Positions 1-10,490 of a DNA stretch of 64,000 nucleotides are shown piece after piece. Within the stretch, counting starts at the first letter, position 1. The number at the start of each line of letters is the position of its first letter. The notes beneath the pieces were generated by a model. It was given only the letters and a program-made list of their open reading frames with translations, was not told the origin of the DNA and made no database searches. The DNA comes from Heterobilharzia americana. Lineage: Eukaryota; Platyhelminthes; Trematoda; Strigeidida; Schistosomatidae. Location: positions 95,070,708 to 95,134,707 of the forward strand of contig OX104127.1 of assembly GCA_944470555.2 (NCBI GenBank). Direction: 5' to 3'. The position numbers and the translations under genes are program-made.

Positions 1-130
1 TGCGGGAACAACATCACTCACTGGGGTGTAGGTATGTCCTACTGACGAGTCCTGAATAAGACGAAGCGCTTGTCCTTGATTCCTCTGCTAGTCACAACCA
101 ACTGAATTACTACAGAAATACTTCATGAAA
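1..130 (+). repeat. SM-alpha-like hammerhead element (3' part, cut by window edge)
   Basis: The left edge carries a sequence I recognise as related to the schistosome SM-alpha short repeat, a small pol III-type retroelement with a self-cleaving hammerhead. The ribozyme core is at about 31-83 and is followed by a conserved-looking tail (TCCTCTGCTAGTCACAACC). Any tRNA-like promoter would lie left of the window. The right limit is a guess. Family assignment rests on memory of the SM-alpha consensus, not on a search. Confidence 0.6.
31..83 (+). ncRNA. Degenerate hammerhead ribozyme
   Basis: Seen: core box CTGACGA at 42-48, stem II GTCC (49-52) against AAGAC (58-62) with one mismatch, then GAAG (63-66) where an active hammerhead has GAAA, and a GTC cleavage triplet at 72-74. 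Compared with the SM-alpha ribozyme as I remember it, the four bases of helix I just before the CTGA box (CCAG) are missing, so helix I cannot close on the CTTGATTCC strand after the cleavage site. The first helix III pair becomes a G-U wobble. Cleavage is therefore expected to be lost or very weak. Confidence 0.6.
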
Positions 131-480
131 TCATCAAGTAATTCAACTTACTGCACAGGATACGCAGCTACTGTTTGATATGAATCTATCGGAAACTTTT
201 GAGCAGTTCTCGCAGTCATAGCACCTAAATGATTGGCACTTATCTGCAGTAAGAACGGTAAAAGAGATATTCAGTACCTTCTTAATACTTCAACAAAGCT
301 TTTAGTTTTTTAACATGAATATTACTTTGTACATTTCAGATATAAATTTATGGAGTACTTAAATTGATAATAAGGAAACTCAATCGTCTTGAGTGTGTCT
401 TCCATCTAAACTCATTGTCTACCGATCAAGCACTAGAAATCGATCAGAACTGAAAACCTATCCCATTTTTAAACTAAAGC

Positions 481-660
481 CTTCATGAGCATGGTGATTG
501 GAAGCAGTGCGTTCAAGCACAAGGATATCCACATAGCAACACGGATTTGATTTCACCAGACACCAGGACACACTAAAAATCAGACCGGCTTCATCTCAAT
601 ATGAAAAAAGTGGAGGTGGAGACGCAGCCTACTTGACACAAGATCAATAAGGGGGGCAGC
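481..660 (+). mobile_element. RTE (SR2-like) fragment, end of endonuclease domain
   Basis: Bases 490-655 read with frame changes as an RTE endonuclease C-terminal segment (LVIGSSAFKHKDIH, then KNQTGFISI and RRSLLDTRSIRGA). The same DNA is plainly related to the minus-strand RTE at 47.5-49.8 kb (the counterpart there lies around 49.0-49.15 kb), including the stretch encoding the D-T-R motif. About 180 bp is left, with stops and shifts; it is dead. Confidence 0.6.
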
Positions 661-2220
661 TCAGAGAACACAATGCAACCAAGACCATCCATCTGAGCTA
701 CAAACATTCTCCACTACTTTGAGGTTATATTCTAGATATGAAGATTTTTTAACTATCTAAAAGGAACCTTATTCATCTGAACCTTGAGAAGCATGTATTC
801 CACAGGCATTATGTTTGACAGGAATTCGAATGATAGATGATTACATACGACACTCTTCAAACTCACTTTTACTGCAGAAGACCTTACCATATAGATGATG
901 AGTGTTGGGAATTGTAAACAAAAAGATACTTTTCTAGCTTTAACTTTTACCGTAGTTCATAAAAAGCGCCTATGAAAACCAGTTCACGTTGAACGTTATT
1001 AAGAGGACCATAGTTTACTACTCGATTTTGAAATGATGGGACGAAAAGTCGGAAGTCAAGTCTGGTGGTGAAACGTCCACGATAAAATTCCAGATCTCAG
1101 AGAACACTGGATCATCGATGCCAGATCCTTCCACTCGACATTCATTTACCCTGTTATATAATTCAACTCTATAATTAAATTCAATAGTCCTCTTAGCTTC
1201 TAAATTGCCTGAAGAAGTCTTGACTTTTCAGATGATATCTAGTTTTAACGCATCATATCCGAAAACCACTAGAATTTCCACTTCACAATATTTTCCTTAT
1301 TATGTTCAGTGAAAATATTATGGACTGAGACGTATAACATTAACAGTTGCGCAAATATAGAGAATGGATACACTGATGAAGACATTTCTATTGAACTGTT
1401 TTGTCCCCATAAGATATTGCAAGTCATGGTATTCAGAACATGGAAATTATCCACTAACTAGAATGTTAATCGTTTTATGACTTTATTACTGGTCTGCGAA
1501 AATGCAAACAATTTCAGTAATTGACCACACTTTTTTGATTCCAAATTAAAAATTTCGCCAATTATCAAATTTAATTATCTCGATAAGAAACAACCAATAG
1601 ATGGAAGATAAACTGACTCTCTTTCTTGAGTTAAGCGTTTGGTGGTTGAAATATCTTCTAGTTATCTAATATTATGGTGTATTTTGCTAGATTCCAGTAA
1701 CTGAAGTGTTTGATTTAGGCTCACACTATGACAGAGTGTAAAGTTATTGAGAGAAATACTCTGACGTGTAACAGTTGATTCGCCCCTCAATTAAAATGCA
1801 GTTATTCAGACAATGATCAAACAATTAGTGGAAACACAGTTATGTGACTTATGTTGTTAATTTTCCTACCTACAAATCTCCAAACTTCCATATTGTGAAG
1901 GAAAAAGAACGCTGTGTAATCCTTTAGACATAACTATCCAATTATCCACGGATCAGCAGCTAGAATCTTTTTCGATGTAATGGATAAGAAACTTTGATGA
2001 GCAACAGTGGAAAGTTAATAGCGGCCTCAATTCTCAATGGGCTAATCTCAAACTTATCAGCTTAAAATATTCTGGTGACAGCAGTTCGAAGAATTTTATT
2101 CGATAACTCAAATGACCAAATTACCAGTTGGTCCTGACAACAAGTAAAAACAATTGGATCGATTGAAGATGTCATATAATGCTTGGGTGCAACCAGTAAA
2201 AGCTATTATCTCACACAGCG
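661..2220. other. No recognised feature
   Basis: AT-rich sequence with only short chance ORFs. I see no repeat of other parts of the window and no coding signal. Confidence 0.5.
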
Positions 2221-2407
2221 CAATGACAAGAAGATTATCTCAATAAAACATATAGTGCATTAGTGCTGCACATTTCAAACAATCTGATAACTTGTTAGCT
2301 TATCGAATAATTTATGCAAAACTTGGAGAGCTTAATTAAGCCAGTTGGATTACAATTAAGAAAGATAACAAGAGCAAAACGAAAACAAGGGATGAGAAAG
2401 TAAAAGT
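2221..2407 (-). repeat. PLE-A 3' region / pseudo-LTR arm (left)
   Basis: This follows the minus-strand PLE-A coding remnant in its own orientation. Bases 2226-2367, reverse-complemented, match 3394-3510, apart from a 28-bp gap in the right copy. Shared landmarks are TGGCTTAATTAAGC, CATAAATTATTCG and AATGTGCAGCACTAAT. Related sequence recurs at 17.2, 61.4, 62.5 and 63.0 kb, which identifies it as the family's 3' untranslated / pLTR block. Confidence 0.65.
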
Positions 2408-3090
2408 TCAATTCACCACCACCAGTAAGTAGTATGAAGAGGATGGGTTAAATGTAGGCACAAATTGTTTTAGAAAGCATGAGGAGGGTTCGAATTTATT
2501 GGTAACAAGTGCTTCGATAAATCTAAGTATTTGTTCTTGACCATGTCTATACAGTACAGTGAAGGTTGTCTTCATATCAACCTTATGACCAGTTTCTAAT
2601 ATGAGTTTTGTTAGGGGTGAGGAAAGACGTTTGTCACCTGCACTTATCAAACTGTTAGAGGTCATGTGTTTCTGGAGCCATTTAGGTACATGTCCAACCA
2701 TTCTTAACATCATGTCATGATTGCTCTTCCCTATGAATTGATAGACACAATGGGATGTGATATACTCGTTCAAATGTTGTTTAGGCTTGTGTTGAAGTAT
2801 GGACTGTGTCTTCTCCACTAAAGTAACCTTGACCGTGTATTGTGGTGCTGGTGCTAACAACTGATTTCAGCCTCATTCTTCAAGAAGATTAGGCTGTTCG
2901 ATTCACCGGTGTATTGCAATGTGATGCAAACATTTTTCTCATTTACAGAATACTGGTTATTCAGCCTCACTGTAATGCTGACTTTACATCCGTTGGCAAG
3001 TTTTTATAGAAAACCATTTCACACTAATTTATGCGTCAGGAAGTTTGTTTCTATTTCTTTTTTTCATGTGTACAGATACGATTACACCTG
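2408..3090 (-). pseudogene. Penelope-like element family A, C-terminal coding remnant (GIY-YIG region)
   Basis: Read from about 3090 down to 2408 on the minus strand, this is the post-RT linker and GIY-YIG endonuclease end of a PLE. The longest open piece is 150 residues (2860-2408) and contains EKTQSILQHKPKQH, YITSHCVYQF and SAGDKRLSSPLTKLILETGH. It aligns closely with the PLE at 61.6-62.4 kb (EKTKSMLQHKPKQH, SAGDKHPSSSIAKHILESNH). About eight residues, including the CGHTYIG core of the nuclease, are deleted after CVYQF, so the nuclease is broken. Upstream (2860-3090) the homology continues in shifted frames with stops. Family knowledge: PLEs fuse an RT to a GIY-YIG nuclease. This copy is 5' truncated and has no RT. 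Confidence 0.75.
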
Positions 3091-3106
3091 ACTAAAACAT
3101 GCTTGA

Positions 3107-3355
3107 ATGGATCTGGACAATAACGACGAAAACTTAGGTATTGTCCTGTCTAAGTCAGCTTGTTGGGCGTTGGTGCCGAGGGTGACATGGATAAGATGGT
3201 GTGAGGAAGAAATGAGGGCTTGTGGGCAGTCGTGGAGCCAGGTTCAAAGGATAGTAGAGACCAGAGTGGAATGGAGACGTGCTACTGAAGCCCTATGTTC
3301 CACTAGGAACCCAAGAGACAAATAATACTAATACTAATACTACTAATAATAATAT

Positions 3356-3394
<39 letters not shown>
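3107..3394 (+). mobile_element. RTE 3' end (C-terminus plus AAT tail)
   Basis: A 72-residue open frame (3107-3325) ends with a typical schistosome RTE C-terminus: GQSWSQVQRIVETRVEWRRA followed by TEALCSTRNPRDK and a stop. A (TAA/AAT)n tail follows immediately to 3394, as expected for RTE, which ends in short microsatellite repeats. The same terminal piece occurs at 6.06, 47.5, 60.8 and 63.2 kb. It is 5' truncated to about 200 bp and lies between the PLE-A remnant and the right pLTR arm. Confidence 0.7.
3326..3394 (+). repeat. (AAT)n microsatellite tail of the RTE copy
   Basis: Interrupted ATACTA units grade into at least twelve perfect TAA/AAT units directly after the RTE stop codon, consistent with the RTE 3' terminus. 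Confidence 0.85.
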
Positions 3395-3395
<1 letters not shown>

Positions 3396-3510
3396 CTTTC
3401 TTAATTTTAATCCCATTGGCTTAATTAAGCTTTTTAAGTTTTACATAAATTATTCGAAATGTGCAGCACTAATCCACCATATGTTTTATTAAGATAATCT
3501 CATTTCGTTG
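3394..3510 (+). repeat. PLE-A pseudo-LTR arm (right, inverted relative to 2226-2367)
   Basis: Inverted copy of the left arm. It lacks the 28 bases that the left arm has between ATTATTCG and AAATGTGCAG. With the left arm it brackets the PLE-A remnant and the RTE tail. I could not find a convincing target-site duplication outside the arms. Confidence 0.6.
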
Positions 3511-3966
3511 TTAAAATTTTTCTATGTGGACTAATTTTAATGTCACGCGTTAACAAAGACAGCTTTCGACAGTTAGGGTTATATCATCAGGAGACGATAT
3601 ATTTATTTTTAAGTAAAAGATTTACGCTATGTTTTTTTACTTACGTTTGTTTAATGCATCCAGAAGAATGTAAAGAAAGATCCAAAAATATCTCAATATT
3701 CCATTCATTTTTCTGTCTCTGATTTCTTAGTGTTTCTTTGGTCCAGGATTCAGTTTAATACTACTTTTCTTCGAAATTAGTATACAGACAGGCGTCATTT
3801 AAGTCTGTGTCCACGATCTATCCAATTAGTTACAAGTAGACAAACTTTTTACTATGACTACATGGTCTGTCAGTCACACTTTCTGTTTTGCTTTCAAGAG
3901 CGATATTCAGCGAACAGACTATTTTCAAAGATTGAAAATATTTGTTTCCCGATACAAATTCAAAAC
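3511..3966. other. No recognised feature
   Basis: AT-rich spacer between the two PLE structures; the 60-codon ORF here has no recognisable homology. Confidence 0.4.
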
Positions 3967-4083
3967 AAGCAACATGTGTGAAAAAAGCAGGATTTAATGA
4001 ATTCATAAATTTCAGTAGTACTAGTCAGCTGGATACTCTACATACTTGATTATATATACCGTTAAGCAATGGAAAGGAGCATA
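3967..4083 (+). repeat. 117-bp inverted repeat, left arm
   Basis: Matches the reverse complement of 6276-6392 over its full length with only about four differences; both arms contain the block TAGTCAGCTGGATACTC. It begins AAGCAAC and ends AGCATA. The arms enclose the PLE-D copy and an RTE tail. The flanks show no clear target-site duplication. Confidence 0.85.
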
Positions 4084-4094
4084 TATTCTTTCCA

Positions 4095-5786
4095 AAGAAC
4101 ACTGGAGATCCTTACGTGAGCTTCGAGAAAACAAAGATCTCGTTATTCTAGGTTGTGATAAGGGAGAACGTGTAACTTATAAACAAAACAGACTATGTTA
4201 CAAAAATGCACGAAATTCTCTTTGACAACTCGAAATTCACATTGGATAGTAATGCTAAAGACCAAACATCATGTATTGAAAAGCAGATGGTACAGCAACT
4301 AAAGCAGCTCCTCAAAGCTAAATACATAGACGAAACCACATTTAAAAACATTAGACCAGTTGGATAACAGATCCCAAAGTTATATGGACGAGCAAAAAAT
4401 ACATAAGTCAGGTGTGCCTCTAAGGCCGATATTATCAGTGATAAATTCACTATGGCACAAAGCAGCCCAGTGGTTATGCGGATTTCTCGAACCATTACTC
4501 AAACGTCTGGGAGAGCACACTGTTTCTGATACCTTCTAATTTGTTCGAAACCTCACAGATTCAATAGCACTGGTAAGCATCTTGTTTCATTTGATGTTTT
4601 ATCTCTCCTGACAAATGTACCAGTTGATGAAACCATTGAGTTTATCTGACGAGAAGCTGGTAATATCCCTATCCCAACAAGTGAGTTGAGAAAGCCTCTG
4701 AATCTATGCACCAAGAACATCCAGTTACAGTTCAACGGACAGTTATTCCGCCAAACCGATGGAGTCACAATGGGAAGCCCTCTGGGTCCCCTTTTCGCTG
4801 ATTCATTTCTATCCAGTCTGGAAAGTAGTAGCTTGAAGTGCCTCATCGGTCAGACGGAAGTGTACCAGCGCTACATGGATGATATATTCATTGTATGCAA
4901 TAGTAAAGAGGAGGCAGGAGCACTACTGAAGAGCTTCAATTCATGTCACATAAACCTGACTTCTACGATTGAGCACGAGGAAAATAATATGACTAGTTTC
5001 TTAGATGTCTCATTAGTGAAAAGAATTGATAGATCTATCAAAAGGTCCATCTATAGGAAACCTTCTTGGACAGGACAATACCTTCATTTTAGGAGCTTTG
5101 TTCCGATCCAATACAAAGTGAATGTAGTTAGAACACTGTGTAACACAGCCAAGAAAATTTGTTCCGACAGCACACTAGACTACGAAATAGGGACTTTGAA
5201 AAGCGTGCTGGTGAAGAATGGGTATCCAGAAAGCTTTTTCAACAAGCACGCAAAATGGGTAGGGAGCAGAACAACGGCCCCAATAGTGCAGAAGAAACCA
5301 GCCTATGTCACCTTGCCACTCAGAGGTGACGACGTGCTAGAGGTAGTTAGACGAAGACTGGAGAATTCTATCATAAGGAATTACTAGGCAGCTAAACTGG
5401 TTCTTCTCAGCACCACCAAAAGGGTATTGCAGCAATCAGGGAAAGACAGTACTCCGATCCTCGACACATCTAAATACATATATCGATTCGAATGTACCTG
5501 TGGAAGCAAATACATTGGTCGTACAGAGAGGCGTCTGTCCACCCCAATGGTTGAGCACATACCGAAATGGTTGAAGCATGCCGAAAAGAAGACCCTGAGG
5601 AGCTCGATAACGAAGCACCTAATGGACTATGGACATGATATTGATACCTATAAGTCGTTTAAAGTTATCAGTAGACAGCAAAATAAGAAGCTGCTTGAAT
5701 ATGTAGAGGCCTGCACGATTCGAGTTGTCAAACCAAACCTCTGCATTCAGAAGGAAATGGTAGTCAGCCTGAATCTGCCATGGTAA
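4095..5786 (+). mobile_element. Penelope-like element, family D (RT plus GIY-YIG, 5' truncated)
   Basis: A contiguous PLE open region with lesions. From 4100 the reading runs through the PLE-typical N-terminal RT block (VILGCDKGE, then in another frame RPVG.QIPKLYGRA), the finger/palm region, all core RT motifs, and the GIY-YIG nuclease to a C-terminal NLPW and stop. Frameshifts and stops lie mainly between 4150 and 4570; from 4560 to 5786 one frame holds with two stops. The element is flanked by the 117-bp inverted repeat and followed by an RTE 3' tail. Its sequence differs from families A, B and C in this window. Most complete PLE present, but not functional as it stands. Confidence 0.8.
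4560..5786 (+). pseudogene. PLE-D reverse transcriptase / GIY-YIG endonuclease ORF, two in-frame stops
   Basis: One frame encodes RT motif A (SFDVLSLLTNVP, about 4588-4623), motif B (QTDGVTMGSPLGPLFADSFL, 4753-4812) and motif C (YMDDIF, 4873-4890), then a linker and a GIY-YIG nuclease (YRFECTCGSKYIGRTERRL near 5478-5535, MVEHIPKWL) ending NLPW. The only breaks are a TGA near 4648 and a TAG at 5385-5387, just before the nuclease. The catalytic YMDD and the CTCGSKYIGRT core are intact. Known of the family: RT copies the RNA at nicks made by the nuclease. Upstream frames 4095-4560 are shifted. The two open pieces (233 and 119 codons) belong to one original protein. Confidence 0.8.
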
Positions 5787-6057
5787 TAATTACAACATTG
5801 TCTAATCATATTTAGTCTTTCTTATTTTACTCTTCACTATTAATTATCACGCATCTTATATTTTTGTTTTCCTTCCCTGATTTGTTTCGTCTAATTATCC
5901 TTATTCCTATTACCAATGTTATCATTATTATTCATCTCAATATACACCTTTCTTATTGTCTACATAAGTACTATTAACTGTCTTGTTTTCAATGACGTGA
6001 TCGACGCTCAACCGATTCAGTTCTCATCCTTATGTCAACAGTTTTGAATATCCATCC
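5787..6057 (+). other. PLE-D 3' untranslated region
   Basis: T-rich sequence between the PLE stop and the RTE tail, inside the inverted repeat. No ORF. Probably the 3' UTR of the element; the boundary is not defined. Confidence 0.4.
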
Positions 6058-6059
6058 AT

Positions 6060-6176
6060 CCAAATGAGAGCTTGTGGGCCGTCGTGGAGCCAGGTTCAAA
6101 AGATTTTAGAGAGCGGAACGCATTGGAGACGTGCTACTGAAGCCCTATGTCCCATTAGGAACCCAAGGGACAAAAA
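6060..6176 (+). mobile_element. RTE 3' end fragment
   Basis: About 115 bp matching 3205-3325: the block encoding RACG-SWSQVQ, WRRATEALC and the terminal RNPRDK, ending in an A run instead of (TAA)n. It is truncated at its 5' side and sits between the PLE-D 3' region and the right inverted-repeat arm. Confidence 0.7.
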
Positions 6177-6275
6177 AAATTTCCATCCTCTGGATTACCA
6201 TTTGACCTGTAAAAACTACTCACTTCTATATTGTTACACCTAAATCTATCTCAGTCTACATTATGTATGTGTGTG

Positions 6276-6392
6276 TATGCTCTTTTCCATTGCTTAATGG
6301 TATATATAATCAAGTATGTAGAGTATCCAGCTGACTAGTACTACTGAAATTTATGAATTCATTAAATCCTGCTTTTTTCACACTTGTTGCTT
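6276..6392 (-). repeat. 117-bp inverted repeat, right arm
   Basis: Reverse complement of 3967-4083. The whole bracketed unit is 2426 bp. Arms this similar imply a recent or conversion-maintained pair. Confidence 0.85.
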
Positions 6393-8589
6393 ATTTTCAA
6401 GATGAACAATCGTATACGTAAGATATTTGAAAAAATATATCCCGTGATGAAAACTAAACACTATATGATGATGATAATAATCATAGAGCGGATGGTGACA
6501 TAGGCACTTGTGGTTGTGTTTGTGGTTGAAGTATCATTCATACTTAATTGTTACAGCTTGAAAATAAATTCGTTGAAAAGAGTCTCTTCGGTGAATATCA
6601 TGTTCTTGATGTTTTCTTTTCATCCAGTATACGTCAGACATGAAAGACAAACGAAATGACGTAAGGCCACAAAAGCCCAATGCCAAACAGCGTTTTGGAG
6701 CTATAAGGGATAGTCTGATTAACGTTAAGAATTTTCAGTTTTTTCGTTCTGAGGTCCTGCGCTTAAATTGAAAAGAATTTCTTGCCATCTTTTGAAATAT
6801 TATAGGAATTTGCATTTCTGTTACTGAACGGTCGTCTGGCTGCCTCAACTGCCTGCAAGACAATGATGGCAGCTTGAGTATAATCGGCAATTTGAGTGAT
6901 ATTCTTAAGTGGAGAATATTCAGCTTTCAGTACACTTGAGGAATATTAAGAGTCGAGTCACAGAATATCTATTTTCGTATACTATTGTATAGTATATAGC
7001 GTTACATTCGGCTTTTTGTGAAAGCAGTCTTTCAGCATATCAAGTGTTCAGAGAAATTATTTAGTGAGTTAAGGGTTTATGTAATCTGGTATTACTACAT
7101 ACTTTCAAGAAAGTTTACTGAGGTGTTCAGCAACTTTACTTACGTCCAGTTGATACCACCGAGCTTTTTTAAAGTTCTAATCTAACTATTCACTCACCAT
7201 TTGACCTGACCATTGCAATCTGATAACCTTATGATTAAAAGAACATTACAAAGGGTAACGACACTGGAACTTGTGAGTGGTGAATTCGTCTAACCCTAAA
7301 TAAACATAGCAATGACATAAAGGATTAAATTCGCCAGATGCTAAACTATATTCGCATTACTTTTGACTCGATTATTACTTATCTACCCGAAAATTCTAGG
7401 AAATATAAAGGTCAGCTGAAGCTACTTAGTAATCGAGGAAACCAGTTATGAATGAACATCAAAACAAACGAAGATCAAAGCGCTGTGTAAAACAGAAAGG
7501 GAAAAATCTGTTCACTTCAGTGTGCAAGTAACTATGCCATAATAGGGCTACAGAGTCAGCTGGATTCAATACAACAGCCGTGAAGTGTTTTCAATAGACG
7601 ACCAGTAGATCATGCTGACGCTAGCTTCTAGGTGAGAAGGCCAAACGGTTACGGAAGGTCGGCCAGAAAACACTCCATTCTGTTCTACTATCTTCCGGTG
7701 ACGCTGAGATGGGTTTTCTGGTTACATTTAAAGTAACCGAAGTTTAGTCTGAACATGTAAAAGTGGTCTCAAACAGATATTGCTTGGGCTTCGCGGTTAT
7801 GTACCAATATAAATAACTCAGTTTCTATACTCTGAAGAAACATATTTCCACGTTATGAGCAGCATGAAGGTGTCAAACGTTTTCAAATCTGTGTCAGCAC
7901 TTAATTCCACTTTAGAAATGTCACACAGTGAAACAGTATCATTTACTGGATAACGTTTCGGGCGTAATTTAATCTCCATATTCATATCAGGTAACTCCAC
8001 AATTTCCAGACAGAGTTTACATAGTCCTAATTTTCTCTTCCTCTTTGTGACAAGGGTAGATGAACTTTCCATATATCTGGGAGAGGTGCAGAATCATTTC
8101 TGTTGGATATTTTTGGTGTCAATTCGAATCAGCTGACTAAAATGGAATTACGATCCACCATAGTGCTCATGTTTTACTCCTATATTAATATCAGGACTTA
8201 AGTTCTGTCATTTCATTGTAAGCCTTCTTTGTCTTTTCAGTCTGATAATTCTCCACATATTCTAGTCAATATATCTACATCTGTAAATGCATTTTCGTCT
8301 ACAGATTTTGGTTGGAATTTGAATTCTTGGAAGAAAACCTCCGGTCTCCTGAAACCTCACTCGAAAAGAAATATTTGAGCTCCAAGTGTCCGCATTTTCT
8401 GTCGAAGCGGATAACAAACTTCTGTAGCTAAAGCCCCTGCTTTCAGGCAGTAGTGGTATGCTGTTTATTAGACACGCATACAACAACAAAGTGTATTTAT
8501 TCGCCTAACACCACCCGGTTTATTAAATAAATCTGCAGGATTCACCCCCAACCTTCTGGAGGCGTAATGCCTCGATCTCGTAATCTCAC
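6393..8589. other. Mostly featureless AT-rich DNA with weak exon-like segments
   Basis: No repeat recognised. Two weak signals: a 33-bp segment at 6628-6660 with a good acceptor (CATCCAG) and donor (GTAAGG), and an 84-codon minus-strand ORF at 8072-7818, rich in Lys/Leu/Val, that could be an exon or chance. Neither is assigned a function. Confidence 0.3.
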
Positions 8590-9800
8590 AAGCTTCAGTA
8601 TTGGATTATTTCCTAAGTATGTGCACATCTTGAATAAATAGCAGTTTACTGTCATCTGCGCTCTTTTTTAATGAACTTTACGATTAGGTCAATAAAGTAC
8701 GTCAAGTCTTGATGTCTTTTTTATTAAAGTCTGTTCCCACACACTGCAGTTCGTGTGAATCGGTTGATAAGTTCAGTTGAAAAATGTTTAATTTGTTTCC
8801 GAAATATGGATGTGTAGTTTTGGTTGTCGTAGCAGGTGATTTGAAAGCGAAAGGTGATAGAGTAAGTCAGTCCCAAAGGCACTTATGTAGACTTTTGAGA
8901 TTCCAACCCAGAGAACGTATACTGACAATCTACTACTTCATTTTCACTCAGGCACACATCTGTTTCTGGTCAGTATAGACTTCAGACATAAAAAGTGATA
9001 TTATGTCAAGTAACGAAGCACATCATGAAACTATAGTTCAGAGATAATTTCAAGCTCAACTCGACAATGCGACCACTAAAACTGATGTCAACAAACATCT
9101 GGCAAGACAGTTATTGGAATAGGATAATTTCATTCGTCCGGAAGGAGCATGTCACCATCTCAAGTCTGCTGTAAAGGCTGAGTTAAGGAAGAATTTAGAA
9201 ACGGTATGATTCTTAGTAAATACTTCTTTTCTAACAGATACACTTTAACACATTCCTGCAGACCAGAGCACTTTTAGTCCTGGAAGCAGCTTAAATGTTC
9301 ACTGAAAAAGAAGTTCATACTATAACCGTTAACGGTAGTGAGTGGAAAAGCCTAAAGGGATGGAAAAGGCACAAATGATAGGTAATCGATAGCTCTTATA
9401 CTAATAAAAAAAATTAGAGGAAAATGACAAAGATTAGTTTGGTGAGAGTGACAAAGGATGAGTTTGTGACTAGCTAACAGAGACGACTGAACTGATGAGT
9501 GAAACCCTTCGATAAATAGCTCATCTGTTTTCCATCCATTCTGCGTTGCCAGCTGTTTAGTCAGATCCTGAATGGAGTACCAAGACAGATCCCTCAATCG
9601 TTGACGAATTTCAGAAAGCCATAAGTAAATTAAAGCGAAAAAGGGTAGTAGGTCCGAAGTGGTTGGCATCCAACATATTTAAGGATGATGGTATAGGGTT
9701 ATTATTAATTGTATTAACTGGTGTTGGCCAGCGCAGATATGTTACCTTGGAGTGGTTTCTTAATCTTATGGTAGTTAGCGTGACAACCTGAGAATATCTG
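8590..9800 (+). mobile_element. Decayed RTE-clade retrotransposon (endonuclease to start of RT)
   Basis: Reading across frames on the plus strand gives a collinear but heavily broken RTE protein. First comes the endonuclease (LVVVAGDLKAKGDRVSQSQR at about 8820-8878, equivalent to the VVAGDLNAQ motif). Next is the linker (FQAQLDNATTKTDVNKHLA and KSAVKAELRKNLE, about 9045-9205), then MEKAQMIG (about 9360). Last is the start of the RT domain (EFQKAISKLKRKRVVGP, near 9606-9656, then IFKDD). Stops are frequent. Neither the N-terminus nor the RT catalytic box is present. The same RTE type is found at 30.45-32.1 kb. Recognition rests on family motifs, not a search. Confidence 0.65.
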
Positions 9801-10384
9801 ACTGGGTAGTTGTCGTAATATCTAAATGATTTTAACAATTCAGATTATTGTTGACAAGAACATTTGATAATTCTTGGAGTAGGTCTAACTTGCTCATCGG
9901 AAAACGCGCAATGGCATAAATCTATGCAGCATATTTTATTTTCTATACAAGGTGAGTTGCTGAAATGACTGACTGATATCTTCTATTAATTAAAATGTCT
10001 GACTTTTCCACTTATCTTTTAAGATCAAGTTCACCCTGATGGTGACCGGTGTAGTGAAATCATTAATGCTTACAGCATTATGGCCAGCATATTTATTTTT
10101 GACCGAAATATTGATGTAGAACTGGCCCGTTTGTCTTCATTCACCACTTCTCTTTCCTCACAATATGTTTCAATTTCATTTTTTAACGTGACGTCTTTTT
10201 TACTCAGTTGCCTCATTACGAGATTACATCTTTACCTGATGGTCGCCTTATATTTTTACCGCTAGATGGTTTTGTTGCAATATGGATATAATCTAGATTT
10301 TGAAGACGATGACCCCTCTTTAATTGCGTGCTAACAACGTCGGTTTTTATTTCAGTAATATAAGTGGATATACTGTGTGATGAT
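9801..10384. other. No recognised feature
   Basis: AT-rich spacer without a coding or repeat signal that I can see. Confidence 0.4.
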
Positions 10385-10490
10385 TGAAAGTGAACTGAAA
10401 ATTTAGACCGCGTCTAGATTCAAACCAGTGACTATCGGGTTTCCAGTCGGATGTTCTACCAACTGAACTACGAGGCTTTACTACCGACCA
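10385..10490 (-). mobile_element. tRNA-derived SINE (family 2), minus copy
   Basis: On the minus strand a tRNA-like head has an A box (TAGTTCAGTTGG, complement of 10459-10470), an anticodon-arm-like CCGACTGGAAACCCG, and a B box (GGTTTGAATCT, complement of 10416-10426). It is followed by CACTTTCAATCATCAC. The head matches the SINE at 11.07 kb. Acceptor-stem pairing is poor and the sequence continues into a shared non-tRNA body, so this is a SINE and not a tRNA gene. Confidence 0.6.

Noticed and set aside
2909..3091. Plus-strand 60-codon ORF
   Set aside because: Lies antisense to the PLE-A coding remnant, which aligns on the minus strand.
9352..9669. 105-codon minus-strand ORF
   Set aside because: Antisense shadow of the RTE RT-start region read on the plus strand.
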